A stretch of DNA of 64,000 nucleotides from Polynucleobacter sp. VK25 (GTDB lineage: Bacteria; Pseudomonadota; Gammaproteobacteria; Burkholderiales; Burkholderiaceae). The notes beneath the pieces were generated by a model. That model made no database searches and had not been told where the DNA came from. It saw nothing but the letters and a program-made list of their open reading frames with translations. Location: contig NZ_CP061288.1 in NCBI RefSeq assembly GCF_018687355.1, positions 1,064,144 through 1,128,143 on the forward strand. Reading direction: 5' to 3'. The position numbers were made by a program, and so were the translations under genes. Of this stretch, positions 33,773-42,219 are shown one piece after another; position 1 is the stretch's first letter, and the number at the start of each line of letters is the position of its first letter.

Positions 33773-35134
33773 TTAAGTCCTAAAAAGACTCCAAGAAGTT
33801 TCAGATTGCTTTTCAAGTTGAATTTTGGGGCTTTCTTTATCGTCAGCCTGGCGAGCCAGATAGAAGACAACCCAAATATAAGCAGCTAGCAAGCCCACAT
33901 ATAGAGTTAAGTAAGCAAAAAGAGTAGAAAAGACCATGCTAGTTGGCAAAGTGGTTGCAGCTTGCGCAGTGGTCAGTACTCCGGTCACCAAATATGGTTG
34001 ACGTCCAATTTCAGTTACATACCAACCGGCTAAGACAGCAACCCAACCAGAAAAGGTCATCAACACTAAACCTTTGGCAATCAACTTTGGGAGAGGTCGA
34101 TTTTGACGCATCTGCCAACGTCCCAACCATGAAAATAAGAGCATTAAGACACCAACGCCAACCATCACTCTAAAAGCAAAAAATACAGGTGCAACAGGCG
34201 GAATCTTATCTCCAAAGTCATTTAATCCCTTGACCTCACCATCCCAACTATGAGTTAAGTAAAAAGATGCCAACTTCGGAATGCTGATCTCATAATCGTT
34301 AGTACGAGTTTGTTTATTGGGTATGCCAAAGATTACTGCAGGCACACCAGTACCGCCATTCCAAATTCCCTCCATCGCAGCTAGCTTTGCAGGTTGATGA
34401 TGAAGGGTATTTAGGCCATGTAGATCCCCCAGCATAATTTGAATGGGCGTTAAAACCATGGCTGCAGTAAGCGCTATTTTCATCACCATTGAATTTGCTT
34501 CCGAGCGGCTATTACGTAAATAGCGGTAAGCAGAAATACCCGCAATAAAAAACGATACCGTTAAAAATGAAGCCAACATCATATGGCTGAGGCGATAAGG
34601 CATCGATGGATTAAAGACGATAGCCATCCAATCAACGGCATGCGCCCTGCCATCAATCATGATGAAACCCTGCGGAGTCTGCATCCATGAATTTAAAGCA
34701 ATAATCCAAAAGGCTGAAAGACTAGTCCCAAAAGCCACCAAAAAAGTAGCTAATGTATGCACTCTTTGCGAAACACGCTTTGCGCCAAATAGCATGACTC
34801 CCAAGAAAGTTGCTTCAAGGAAAAAGGCAGTTAGGACTTCATAGGCCAATAATGGGCCGGCAATATTGCCAACGGTCTCCATGTATCCAGGCCAGTTTGT
34901 TCCAAACTGAAAACTCATCGTGATACCGCTCACGACACCCAAAGCAAATGTTAAGGCAAAAATTTTGATCCAGAACTGATATGCCTCTTTCCAGCAATCT
35001 AACCCCGTCCTGTTTTGTTGAATCTTGAAGTAAAAGAGGAACCAGCCTAAAGCAATCGAAATAGTTGGGAACAAAATATGGAAGGAAATATTTGCACCAA
35101 ACTGGATCCTGCTCATAATGAGTGTGTCCAACAT
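33773..35134 (-). CDS. cydA: cytochrome bd oxidase subunit I, short Q-loop type
   Basis: CydA holds hemes b558, b595 and d. The 453-residue product has the expected helices and N-terminal SRIQFGANISFHILFPTISIALGW with its axial histidine. The Q-loop region is short, as in bd-S/CIO-type enzymes. The highly conserved GRQPW motif reads GRQPY here (GWYVTEIGRQPYLVTG). A clear AAGGAG ribosome binding site precedes the ATG. It lies upstream of cydB and divergent from trxC, in the middle of sulfur-oxidation genes. Confidence 0.93.
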   Translation of the reverse strand: MLDTLIMSRIQFGANISFHILFPTISIALGWFLFYFKIQQNRTGLDCWKEAYQFWIKIFALTFALGVVSGITMSFQFGTNWPGYMETVGNIAGPLLAYEVLTAFFLEATFLGVMLFGAKRVSQRVHTLATFLVAFGTSLSAFWIIALNSWMQTPQGFIMIDGRAHAVDWMAIVFNPSMPYRLSHMMLASFLTVSFFIAGISAYRYLRNSRSEANSMVMKIALTAAMVLTPIQIMLGDLHGLNTLHHQPAKLAAMEGIWNGGTGVPAVIFGIPNKQTRTNDYEISIPKLASFYLTHSWDGEVKGLNDFGDKIPPVAPVFFAFRVMVGVGVLMLLFSWLGRWQMRQNRPLPKLIAKGLVLMTFSGWVAVLAGWYVTEIGRQPYLVTGVLTTAQAATTLPTSMVFSTLFAYLTLYVGLLAAYIWVVFYLARQADDKESPKIQLEKQSETSWSLFRT

Positions 35135-35274
35135 CTAATTACTCCTTATTTTTGATGTATTTTTATTATCCTCTTTACTGCCATAGCCCGCTGAATAGGC
35201 CTCAAATAGAGCGGATAATGGAAATGATATAAATTAATTAACTTGACTCCAATAGAGTGCAAAGGGGATTGGTA

Positions 35275-35694
35275 ATGCTTATTAAATGCCCAAATTGTCA
35301 GAAATTTAATCGACTGCCGCTTGAACGGATAAATGAAAAACCTATTTGCGGCGCTTGCAAATCAAGTTTAGCTTTAGGAGCTATAGAAGCTGACCAGGCA
35401 AGCCTAAAAGAAATCCTTACTCAGAGTAAGTTGCCTGTCATTGTAGATTTTTGGGCGCCTTGGTGTGGACCCTGCAAAATGTTTGCACCTACCTTTCAGG
35501 CTAGCGCCGCTAAATATGGAGAACAAATACTCCATGTCAAACTCGACACGGAAGCGAATCCAGCAATCAGTCAACAGTACAACATTCGCTCAATTCCCAC
35601 ATTGGCTATCTTTAAAAATGGATCTGAAGTTGAGAGAATTTCTGGAGCATTGCCGCCCTCACAATTAGAGCAAGTAATTTCTAGGGTTAAATAA
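35275..35694 (+). CDS. trxC: thioredoxin 2 (zinc-binding thioredoxin)
   Basis: From the ATG at 35275 the 139-residue product begins MLIKCPNCQKF. An N-terminal zinc motif (Cys5, Cys8, Cys25, Cys28) is followed by a thioredoxin domain with the active site WCGPC (Cys64, Cys67) and the cis-proline region SIPTLAIF. Thioredoxin 2 reduces disulfides and persulfides in the cytoplasm under oxidative conditions, which suits this sulfur locus. The GGGG-containing site before 35275 decides the start over an upstream alternative. It is divergent from cydA. Confidence 0.93.
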   Translation: MLIKCPNCQKFNRLPLERINEKPICGACKSSLALGAIEADQASLKEILTQSKLPVIVDFWAPWCGPCKMFAPTFQASAAKYGEQILHVKLDTEANPAISQQYNIRSIPTLAIFKNGSEVERISGALPPSQLEQVISRVK

Positions 35695-35841
35695 TTAAAC
35701 CCGACACAATGCATAAATAATACGTTTCTTAAGATAGCCCTTTGTAGCTCGGTGACCCAAGATGGAATCGGAAAAAGTCAATACCAATCTCATCCCTAAG
35801 AAAAATACATCATGAACTTTGTTTTGGGCTTCTAATGAAAA

Positions 35842-35859
35842 AACCACCCGAAGGCGGTT
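35842..35859 (-). terminator. terminator of sorAB
   Basis: The stem AACCGCC/GGTGGTT (minus strand, one G-U) with a TTCG loop is followed by TTTT and lies 30 bases past the sorB stop. Eighteen bases, GAAAAAACCACCCGAAGG, are identical to the region of the orphan terminator at 18187-18200. The stretch 35695-35841 holds nothing else I can name. Confidence 0.75.
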
Positions 35860-35889
35860 TAAGTATTAATAGGGCTGGATTCCGAATCT

Positions 35890-36201
35890 CTACTTCCTAT
35901 TTGCCCCATAGGTCTTATTTAAGTAATCGACAATCACTGGCACTTCTTCATCAGTAATTGGCGCTTTGAAGACATTTTTCATTCTCAAGACCTGAGCATT
36001 CCAATATCCCACCCCAGTGTTTGGTGGCTGATATTCAGCATAATGGGCTGAGTGACAGGCGGAACATTTTTGTAGGGTTAATTGATAACCAGGCAAATCT
36101 GATGGTCTCCATAAAACAGTATCTGCTGGCAACTCAATTGTTTTAGCTTGGGCCATTTGTGCCAAAGCAAGAGCGGATAGAAGGAGGATAATTTTTTTCA
36201 T
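35890..36201 (-). CDS. sorB: sulfite dehydrogenase cytochrome c subunit
   Basis: This periplasmic monoheme cytochrome accepts electrons from SorA. The 103-residue product has a signal peptide (ending MAQA), the heme motif CSACH and the distal region WNAQVLRMKNVFKAPITDEEVPVIVDYL, which contains the axial methionine. The ATG at 36201 is chosen because GGAGAAG precedes it and the signal peptide begins there. The gene starts 10 bases after the sorA stop, so the two subunits are co-expressed. Confidence 0.88.
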   Translation of the reverse strand: MKKIILLLSALALAQMAQAKTIELPADTVLWRPSDLPGYQLTLQKCSACHSAHYAEYQPPNTGVGYWNAQVLRMKNVFKAPITDEEVPVIVDYLNKTYGANRK

Positions 36202-36211
36202 ATTCTTCTCC

Positions 36212-37432
36212 TTAAACCGCTGTGACTTTGACAGTCTCAACAACGTTCCGCATGTAGCCAGCAGGCATCCAGCTAGCCGTCATCGGTTGAACTTGGCCGG
36301 CATGATTAGAGGCTCTGACCCGCAAGTCCAATGTCCCTTTTTGTTTTGGTGTGAATTCAACACGCCACTCTCTAAATGAGAAGCGTCCAAGATCCTGACC
36401 CAATCTAGCCTCCGTCCAATTCTGCCCATTATCCTGAGAGAACAGTACTTTCTTAATGCCATAGCCAGCATCAAAGGCAATGCCTCGGGCTTGAACCGGC
36501 TTACCAACAGTGACAACGCTATTGTCTGTGAAGTTCGTAATGAAAGAGCGAATCGTAAATTGATTAATTGGAATCGTTTTAGAAGGAGCGGTGCCGGGCG
36601 CAACACAGTTACAGTCATTATCTGGGATGCGATAAGCAGGATTCATCCAATAACCGTTATATACATCATCAACCACCTTAATTTCACTAAGATGTTTTAC
36701 CCAATAAGTACCGTAGTAGCCAGGCACAATTAACTTAATTGGATAGCCGTTTAGAAAAGGAATGTCGGTACCATTCATTTGGTAGGCAACCATGACATTG
36801 CCATCCATGGCGTGATCTATATCTAAACCTTTTACAAAATCAGAATCGCTTGGCAATACCGGCTGATCCAAGCCATCAAAGGTGACCTGTTTGGCGCCAC
36901 GACCAGGGTTGGCGGCCTTCAAAATATCTTTTAGAGCAACGCCAACCCAAGCGGCATTACCCATCGCGCCATTACCGAGCTGGCCACCATTGACTCTAGG
37001 TTCAAACAAGCCACGACTGTTACCAGAGCATTGATTCACTGCAACAATGCGTTGAGATAGGAAATTTTTCTTTAAAGACTCTAGAGAAATCTCTAAAGGC
37101 TTTTCTACGTTGCCACCAACTTTTAATCTATAGGTATTTGGGTCAATCGATGTTGGAATACCGGCCATGTGATAACGCACAAAAAATTCATCATTGGGCG
37201 TAATGACGTGATTGTCGTAATACTTAAATGGGGTTTCTAATTGTGGAGGCCTAGAAGTTAACACAATCATGGGCTTCTTTTCAGGAAAGGCCATAAGTTC
37301 GCGCTCACCATAGGCTATTGGTAAATTCGTTTTCTCAGCACCCATTACCCAAGATGGCAATAAAGAACTGGCTCCACCAGCCAAAGCCGCTGTGATGACT
37401 TTACGTCTATTGGTAAAGTTCTCTGAATTCAT
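36212..37432 (-). CDS. sorA: sulfite dehydrogenase molybdopterin subunit
   Basis: SorA oxidises sulfite to sulfate in the periplasm at a molybdenum centre. The 406-residue product has a twin-arginine-type signal (NRRKVITAALAGGASSLLP). Its oxidoreductase molybdopterin domain shows VAVNQCSGNSRGLFEPRVNGGQ (the cysteine is the Mo ligand) and GYPIKLIVPGYYGTYWVKHL. A C-terminal immunoglobulin-like dimerisation domain (LFSQDNGQNWTEARLGQDLG) completes it. The GGAGGAG site before 37432 sets the start. It would handle the sulfite exported by the TauE-like protein. Confidence 0.92.
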   Translation of the reverse strand: MNSENFTNRRKVITAALAGGASSLLPSWVMGAEKTNLPIAYGERELMAFPEKKPMIVLTSRPPQLETPFKYYDNHVITPNDEFFVRYHMAGIPTSIDPNTYRLKVGGNVEKPLEISLESLKKNFLSQRIVAVNQCSGNSRGLFEPRVNGGQLGNGAMGNAAWVGVALKDILKAANPGRGAKQVTFDGLDQPVLPSDSDFVKGLDIDHAMDGNVMVAYQMNGTDIPFLNGYPIKLIVPGYYGTYWVKHLSEIKVVDDVYNGYWMNPAYRIPDNDCNCVAPGTAPSKTIPINQFTIRSFITNFTDNSVVTVGKPVQARGIAFDAGYGIKKVLFSQDNGQNWTEARLGQDLGRFSFREWRVEFTPKQKGTLDLRVRASNHAGQVQPMTASWMPAGYMRNVVETVKVTAV

Positions 37433-37543
37433 GGATGTCTCCTCCATAGTATTTTTAGCTCAAAACAGAATAGCTACTTTTAAGGGGGAACGCCTTGGTG
37501 ATAACCCTTGGCATTCATTAAAAATGCTTTTTAAACAATATTT

Positions 37544-37789
37544 TTATGGGTTTGGCTTTCTAATGAGCATATTGGCCAATTGATCAACCACCTCTGACCA
37601 CTCTGAGTCATCCGCTTTAGTCTCAATCAAAAAAGCCTTTTGATCTGGCGCCCAATAAATGGCATCGGACAGGATAGACCCCGGTTTCAATTGGTGTCTT
37701 TCTATAAAACGCTCTATATGAATCTGTTGCGAGGAAAGCCCTAACTGCTCAAATAGCTCCTCAAGGGTTCTCTGATGTTCGCTCATCAC
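37544..37789 (-). CDS. DUF2789 family protein
   Basis: This 81-residue acidic protein has the DUF2789 pattern LEELFEQLGLSSQQIHIERFIERHQL and then the DWSEVVDQL-like segment DDSEWSEVVDQLANMLI. The family is small, cytoplasmic and of unknown function. It lies 10 bases after a zinc-ribbon gene on the same strand and is probably in the same transcript. No signal or membrane segment is seen. Confidence 0.8.
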   Translation of the reverse strand: MMSEHQRTLEELFEQLGLSSQQIHIERFIERHQLKPGSILSDAIYWAPDQKAFLIETKADDSEWSEVVDQLANMLIRKPNP

Positions 37790-37798
37790 AATTCTCCT

Positions 37799-38104
37799 TT
37801 ACCAATACTTAAAAGGCCTCTCGGCATCTACATCTCCGCCTAGGGCCCTCATATTCATATTGCAGTGGGGACATGTAAGACCATCCCACTCCGACAGATG
37901 ACTGCTAGAGTTACAACTGGTGCAAACAGGCAGCATACTAATTTCAGTATTGATGCTTCCTGGATGGGCTACCGTATAAGCATCAATCGTTGAACAAGAC
38001 TTGCAGACCATTGCCACTCTAGAAGAGTGAAGCCCAACTTCTCTCCCAATGCTACTGATGCATTCAAACTTACAAGAACGACAGACAAATTTATATCTAG
38101 CCAT
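37799..38104 (-). CDS. zinc-ribbon hypothetical protein
   Basis: The 101-residue soluble protein has four CxxC pairs (CRSC, CKSC, CTSC, CPHC), giving two zinc ribbons. A similar fold is seen in many nucleic-acid-binding or chaperone-like small proteins. No family is recognised. It lies 12 bases from the upstream lipoprotein gene and 10 bases from the DUF2789 gene, in one minus-strand group. Confidence 0.65.
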   Translation of the reverse strand: MARYKFVCRSCKFECISSIGREVGLHSSRVAMVCKSCSTIDAYTVAHPGSINTEISMLPVCTSCNSSSHLSEWDGLTCPHCNMNMRALGGDVDAERPFKYW

Positions 38105-38116
38105 AAATCAGCCTCA

Positions 38117-38638
38117 CTAATTCTTTTTAGATTGAAGCGCCAGCTTCTTCATATGCGCATCTTGCATAAGTAATTGCCTTTCTTGATTAGCTACACCAAT
38201 GGTGATCTTTTTAGCAATAAGATCGGCATATACGCCATCAATCTTTTTAAAGAAATCCTCATAGACCGCTTTCTTTTCAGGACTTAATCCCTCCAAAGCA
38301 ATAGGTCGGCAGGAATTTGCTTCGGCCAGATAATTCGTTAATGCCTTAGCTTGCTCGTCTGTCAATTTATCTGCAGAGCTAAAGAGAGTCTTTGCATGGG
38401 AATTGTTTCTTGTCACAGCAATAACCTGACTATCCACCAGCAAAGCATCAGCACTCTGATTTCCGCGAATGATGCAATCATTTAGTCGCTTAGCTACTGA
38501 TCCTGAATGATCAGGAGCTGGAGCTGTCATTGGTGATGGGGTTTTAGCAAGCTGTACTGGATTATTGGGTGTAACATTTGTTGCACATCCACCTAGGAAA
38601 GCAATTCCTATCAAACTGAATTTAAATATGTTTTTCAT
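38117..38638 (-). CDS. putative lipoprotein
   Basis: From the ATG at 38638 the 173-residue product starts MKNIFKFSLIGIAFLGGC, a lipoprotein signal with the modified cysteine at 18. The mature part is helical, with NDCIIRGNQSADALLVDSQ and a glutamine/lysine-rich tail. An ATG at 38650 is possible but would add four residues before the signal. The family is not recognised. It follows the Pal-like gene by 15 bases and may share its transcript. Confidence 0.6.
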   Translation of the reverse strand: MKNIFKFSLIGIAFLGGCATNVTPNNPVQLAKTPSPMTAPAPDHSGSVAKRLNDCIIRGNQSADALLVDSQVIAVTRNNSHAKTLFSSADKLTDEQAKALTNYLAEANSCRPIALEGLSPEKKAVYEDFFKKIDGVYADLIAKKITIGVANQERQLLMQDAHMKKLALQSKKN

Positions 38639-38653
38639 TGGGTGGTCCATTGG

Positions 38654-39145
38654 TTATTGATAGACAAAATCAGCGCGGCGATTTTCTTTAAATGCCGCCT
38701 CTGTCTGGGCTGGGTTGGCTGGCTTTTCTTTACCAAAGCTCACCGCCTCTAATTGAGATTCGCTAACGCCTTGAGCGAGTAAAGCCTTTTTAACTGCCTC
38801 AGATCGCTTTTGGCCTAGGGCTAGGTTGTATTCAGCAGTTCCACGATCATCGGTATTGCCTTGAATAATGATGAATGCCTTTTGCTTTTGAAACGCTTTT
38901 AGATATGCGGCATGGGCAGAGATTGTGGAGACATATTTTGGATCAACGGTATAGCTATCAAACTCAAAATAAATTGAACGCTTGCCGTACACACTAGACT
39001 TTGGATCGCTGATTGGATCGTAACCAGAAGAGCTTCCGGCATTAACTGTGGCGACACCATTAGCGTCATCTAACTTAACGCTACTGCAGGCAGAAACGAA
39101 TAAAACCAATAATGCCAAAGGCAATATTTTTAAAAATTTAGACAT
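38654..39145 (-). CDS. Pal/OmpA-like peptidoglycan-associated lipoprotein
   Basis: With the ATG at 39145 the 163-residue product has a lipoprotein signal (LLVLFVSAC). Its OmpA C-terminal domain is complete, with RSIYFEFDSYTVDPKY and then IQGNTDDRGTAEYNLALGQKRSEAVKKALL, the peptidoglycan-binding signature. A standard Pal follows tolB. Here no tol genes are adjacent, so this is a stand-alone or second copy. It is placed near the right end of the proposed island. Confidence 0.8.
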   Translation of the reverse strand: MSKFLKILPLALLVLFVSACSSVKLDDANGVATVNAGSSSGYDPISDPKSSVYGKRSIYFEFDSYTVDPKYVSTISAHAAYLKAFQKQKAFIIIQGNTDDRGTAEYNLALGQKRSEAVKKALLAQGVSESQLEAVSFGKEKPANPAQTEAAFKENRRADFVYQ

Positions 39146-39229
39146 AATGATATTTCCCAAAACAAGGCTAAGTACTGCTAGCCGAATAGAAAAGGGCCAC
39201 GCCCCTAAGGCATGCCCCACCTAAGTAAA

Positions 39230-39583
39230 TTAGGCTATATCTTTGGGTGGTTTAAATGCTGAGTCAGGGAAGTTTTGCGTAAACAAAACTTCATTCGCTA
39301 GAGCAAATTTGTGGGCTGTGATTGTCGGAACAAAAAAAGTAACCCCAACATCGCTAATATTTGCAGTCACATGACTCATGAGATACATGGTGTGAACCTG
39401 CTCTTTGTCATCAGCAGATTCAGAGCCGTTGTGTGCTTGCTGTGACATTAAGGAAGTACTGTAACTACCCGCGAGTTCTGCCCGCTCAATTGCAGCCTGG
39501 ATAAAAATACTTCCAGCGGCCGCCTTAAATGCAATTAAGAAGAGGCACATCAATAGGACGAGTGTTTTACTACGGAGCAACAT
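39230..39583 (-). CDS. hypothetical exported protein
   Basis: A 117-residue protein with an N-terminal hydrophobic segment that could be a signal peptide (LVLLMCLFLIAFKAAAG), then a short domain with no known motif and an ending rich in proline and lysine (FKPPKDIA). I do not recognise it. It is upstream of the Pal-like gene on the same strand, with a gap of 84 bases. Confidence 0.5.
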   Translation of the reverse strand: MLLRSKTLVLLMCLFLIAFKAAAGSIFIQAAIERAELAGSYSTSLMSQQAHNGSESADDKEQVHTMYLMSHVTANISDVGVTFFVPTITAHKFALANEVLFTQNFPDSAFKPPKDIA

Positions 39584-39909
39584 GGATCAAATTCTATACC
39601 TGATCGCGATATCTGTCGTTTTAAACGACTTTTAGGGGTACCTCAACATTAGGTCATAGGGTTGAAGTGTTTTAGCCTTCAGAGTCCCATTTCTTGGCAA
39701 TTTTGAGGTGGCGTATCTCAGTAAAAACCTTGGTTCTGTAAGTTATTGATTTTAAAGTAGGAATCATACAAAACCTCGGGGACTAGTTCTTTGTAAATAC
39801 CTAGAGTGCCAACCAGTTGAGATTCAAACCGCAATCCAGCGTGGTTTTGGTAACGATTTTGGTAACAAGGGTGTTGTATCTCTACAAACCCTTGTAATAC
39901 CTATTGACT
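39584..39909. other. gene-free stretch before tRNA-Ser with TTGGTAAC pair and hairpin
   Basis: No coding frame is convincing. A double TTGGTAAC occurs at 39847-39854 and 39859-39866, related to the repeats that flank the integrase element. A long hairpin (39865-39895) follows, with arms ACAAGGGTGTTGTA and TACAAACCCTTGT around TCTC and one bulged base. This is likely the att-proximal end of an integrated element that lost its integrase. Confidence 0.5.
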
Positions 39910-39924
39910 TGGCGGAAGAGGCGG
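39908..39924 (-). repeat. 17-base tRNA-Ser 3'-end repeat (candidate island att, right)
   Basis: CTTGGCGGAAGAGGCGG covers the last 15 bases of the tRNA-Ser gene, CCA included, and two bases beyond it. It repeats at 18212-18228 with one mismatch. Confidence 0.6.
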
Positions 39925-40000
39925 GATTCGAACCCGCGGTAGGCTATTAACCTACGCACGCTTTCCAGGCGTGTGACTTAAACCGCTCATCCACCCTTCC
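39910..40000 (-). tRNA. tRNA-Ser (anticodon GGA)
   Basis: The 91-base sequence including encoded CCA folds as a class II tRNA. The acceptor stem GGAAGGG pairs with CTCTTCC, the anticodon loop reads CTGGAAA, there is a long variable arm, and the T arm is GCGGGTTCGAATCCCGC. The discriminator base is G, as expected for serine tRNAs. It lies between the proposed island and acs. Confidence 0.95.
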
Positions 40001-40043
40001 GTACAGGCTGCAATTATACGATTGCCGGAAGGGTTGGCTCCAA

Positions 40044-40061
40044 AAGCGCAATTAGGCGCTT
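40044..40061 (-). terminator. hairpin overlapping the acs stop codon
   Basis: On the minus strand AAGCGC and GCGCTT flank a six-base loop, followed by a short T run. It overlaps the stop codon of acs and probably ends its transcript. Confidence 0.55.
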
Positions 40062-42033
40062 ATAAAGACTCTTTGAGCTGGTCCAAGATGTGTGGGTTTT
40101 CCAGGGTTGAGGTGTCTTGAGTCACCTCTTCGCCTTTAGCAATCACACGCAAGAGACGGCGCATGATCTTGCCAGAACGGGTCTTGGGCAAGTTGTCGCC
40201 GAAACGCACATCCTTGGGCTTGGCGATCGGGCCGATCTCTTTACCGACCCAGTTGCGCAATTCGGTAGCAAGTTTCTTGGCATCATCACCGGTTGGGCGA
40301 CCACCTTTGAGAACAACGAATACGCAAATCGCCTCACCTGTCAATTCATCAGGGCGACCAACCACTGCTGCTTCAGCAACTAATGGGTTAGCCACCAAGC
40401 AAGATTCGATTTCCATCGTACCCATGCGGTGACCAGAAACGTTCAAGACGTCATCGATACGACCCGTAATGGTGAAGTAGCCAGTGTCTTTATTACGAAT
40501 TGCGCCGTCTCCAGCCAGATATAAAGTACCGCCCAACTCTTCTGGGAAGTAAGACTTTACAAAACGATCTGCATCATTCCAAATTGTACGAATCATGGAA
40601 GGCCATGGACGCTTCACAACCAAGATGCCGCCTTGGCCGTTTGGAACATCAACACCAGCCTCGTCCACAATCGCCGCCTGAATACCTGGCAGTGGCAATG
40701 TGCACGAACCAGGAATCATTGGGGTTGCGCCCGGCAATGGAGAAATCATGTGACCGCCAGTTTCTGTTTGCCAGAATGTATCTGCGATTGGGCACTTGGA
40801 ATTACCAACATTCTCGTAGTACCACATCCATGCTTCTGGATTGATTGGCTCACCAACAGAACCTAAGAGACGCAATGAAGACAAATCGTAGCTCTTGGGA
40901 TGCACCGCTTCATCGTTGCTAGATGCTTTGATCAATGAACGAATCGCTGTTGGTGCTGTATAGAAAATAGAGGCTTTATGTTTTTGGATCATGTCCCAGA
41001 AACGGCCAGCATTTGGATATGTTGGAACACCTTCAAATACGATCTCAGTGGCGCCGACTGCGAGTGGACCATAGGTAATATAGGAGTGACCTGTTACCCA
41101 ACCAATGTCGGCAGTACACCAGAACACATCGTTTGGCTTGATGTCAAATGTCCACTTCATTGTGAGAATGGCCCATAAGAGGTAGCCGCCAGTAGAGTGC
41201 TGTACACCCTTTGGTTTACCAGTTGAACCGGATGTGTAAAGAATGAACAATGGATGCTCAGCGCTGACCCACTCTGGCTCGCATGTCGTTGCTTCATTCG
41301 CTACGATCTCTTGCATCCAAACGTCGCGACCAGCTTGCATCGTGACATCAGTGCCAGTACGCTTGCTCACGATGACATGCTTCACCTTAGGGCACTCGCC
41401 AGTAGACAAGGCTTCGTCACAAATAGCTTTTAATGGCAATGCTTTACCGCCGCGGAATTGACCATCGGCTGTAATGACGGCAACTGCACCTACGTCCATA
41501 ATCCGATCACGCAAGGCTTGTGCAGAGAATCCGCCAAACACTACCGAGTGAATTGCGCCAATACGGGCGCATGCCTGCATAGCAACAATGCCTTCAATCG
41601 TCATAGCCATGTAAATGATGACACTGTCACCTGACTTAACGCCCATCTTACGCAGAGCATTTGCCATTTTGCAAACGCGCTCAAGCATCTCTTTGTAAGT
41701 TACTTTAGTAACTGTGCCGTCATCGGCTTCAAAAATGATGGCTGTTTTATCGCCTAAGCCGGCTTCCACTTGGCGATCCAAGCAGTTATAGGAGGCATTC
41801 GTTGTGCCATCTTCGAACCATTTATAGAAAGGCGCTTTGGATTCATCCAAAACCTTGGTAAAAGGTTTTTTCCAATAGAGATTCTCTTTAGCAAGACGAC
41901 CCCAGAAACCGTCGTAATCCGCATTAGCTTCAGCACAAAGCTTGTTATAGGCTTCCATACCTGGAATGGCCGCGCTCTTTACAAAGTCTGCAGGCGGGTT
42001 AAATACGCGGTTTTCTTGCTTTAATGGTTCCAT
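40060..42033 (-). CDS. acs: acetyl-CoA synthetase
   Basis: Acs activates acetate to acetyl-CoA through acetyl-AMP. The 657-residue product has the AMP-binding core motif [18 protein letters not shown], the [14 protein letters not shown] segment, the [10 protein letters not shown] motif and [32 protein letters not shown]. The acetylated lysine lies in [14 protein letters not shown] near the C-terminus. The length matches the family. It is monocistronic and divergent from the class I fumarase gene, with about 186 bases for two promoters. Confidence 0.97.
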   Translation of the reverse strand: MEPLKQENRVFNPPADFVKSAAIPGMEAYNKLCAEANADYDGFWGRLAKENLYWKKPFTKVLDESKAPFYKWFEDGTTNASYNCLDRQVEAGLGDKTAIIFEADDGTVTKVTYKEMLERVCKMANALRKMGVKSGDSVIIYMAMTIEGIVAMQACARIGAIHSVVFGGFSAQALRDRIMDVGAVAVITADGQFRGGKALPLKAICDEALSTGECPKVKHVIVSKRTGTDVTMQAGRDVWMQEIVANEATTCEPEWVSAEHPLFILYTSGSTGKPKGVQHSTGGYLLWAILTMKWTFDIKPNDVFWCTADIGWVTGHSYITYGPLAVGATEIVFEGVPTYPNAGRFWDMIQKHKASIFYTAPTAIRSLIKASSNDEAVHPKSYDLSSLRLLGSVGEPINPEAWMWYYENVGNSKCPIADTFWQTETGGHMISPLPGATPMIPGSCTLPLPGIQAAIVDEAGVDVPNGQGGILVVKRPWPSMIRTIWNDADRFVKSYFPEELGGTLYLAGDGAIRNKDTGYFTITGRIDDVLNVSGHRMGTMEIESCLVANPLVAEAAVVGRPDELTGEAICVFVVLKGGRPTGDDAKKLATELRNWVGKEIGPIAKPKDVRFGDNLPKTRSGKIMRRLLRVIAKGEEVTQDTSTLENPHILDQLKESL

Positions 42034-42219
42034 GCTTCACAGCCCTCTATCTAATAATCAATATTCAAAATCCACTACAAATGCGAAAAAATGTCGCAAA
42101 ATGATGGGTTTACACCCTCAAGACCTTAGAAGATAAGTGAAAACACTGGGGATTTGCTCTATGGCAAACCCTTAAAATAGGGCAAACCTTACTAATAATG
42201 TGGAAATAAGCCTAAAACC

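Larger units (their letters stand above)
18212..39924. mobile_element. proposed 21.7 kb tRNA-Ser genomic island
   Basis: The bounds are the tRNA-Ser 3'-end copy on the left and the intact tRNA-Ser on the right, both in the same orientation. The interior carries an integrase element on its left side and the sulfide-oxidation locus. The terminator on the far side of the left repeat fits a tRNA transcript interrupted by insertion. There is no integrase at the tRNA-proximal end, so the island may be immobile or may depend on the integrase at 18439. Extent and single origin are inferred. Confidence 0.5.

Noticed and set aside
40117..41461. Several open frames antisense to acs
   Set aside because: They mirror the codon structure of acs, which is certain on the other strand. 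None has a recognisable domain.
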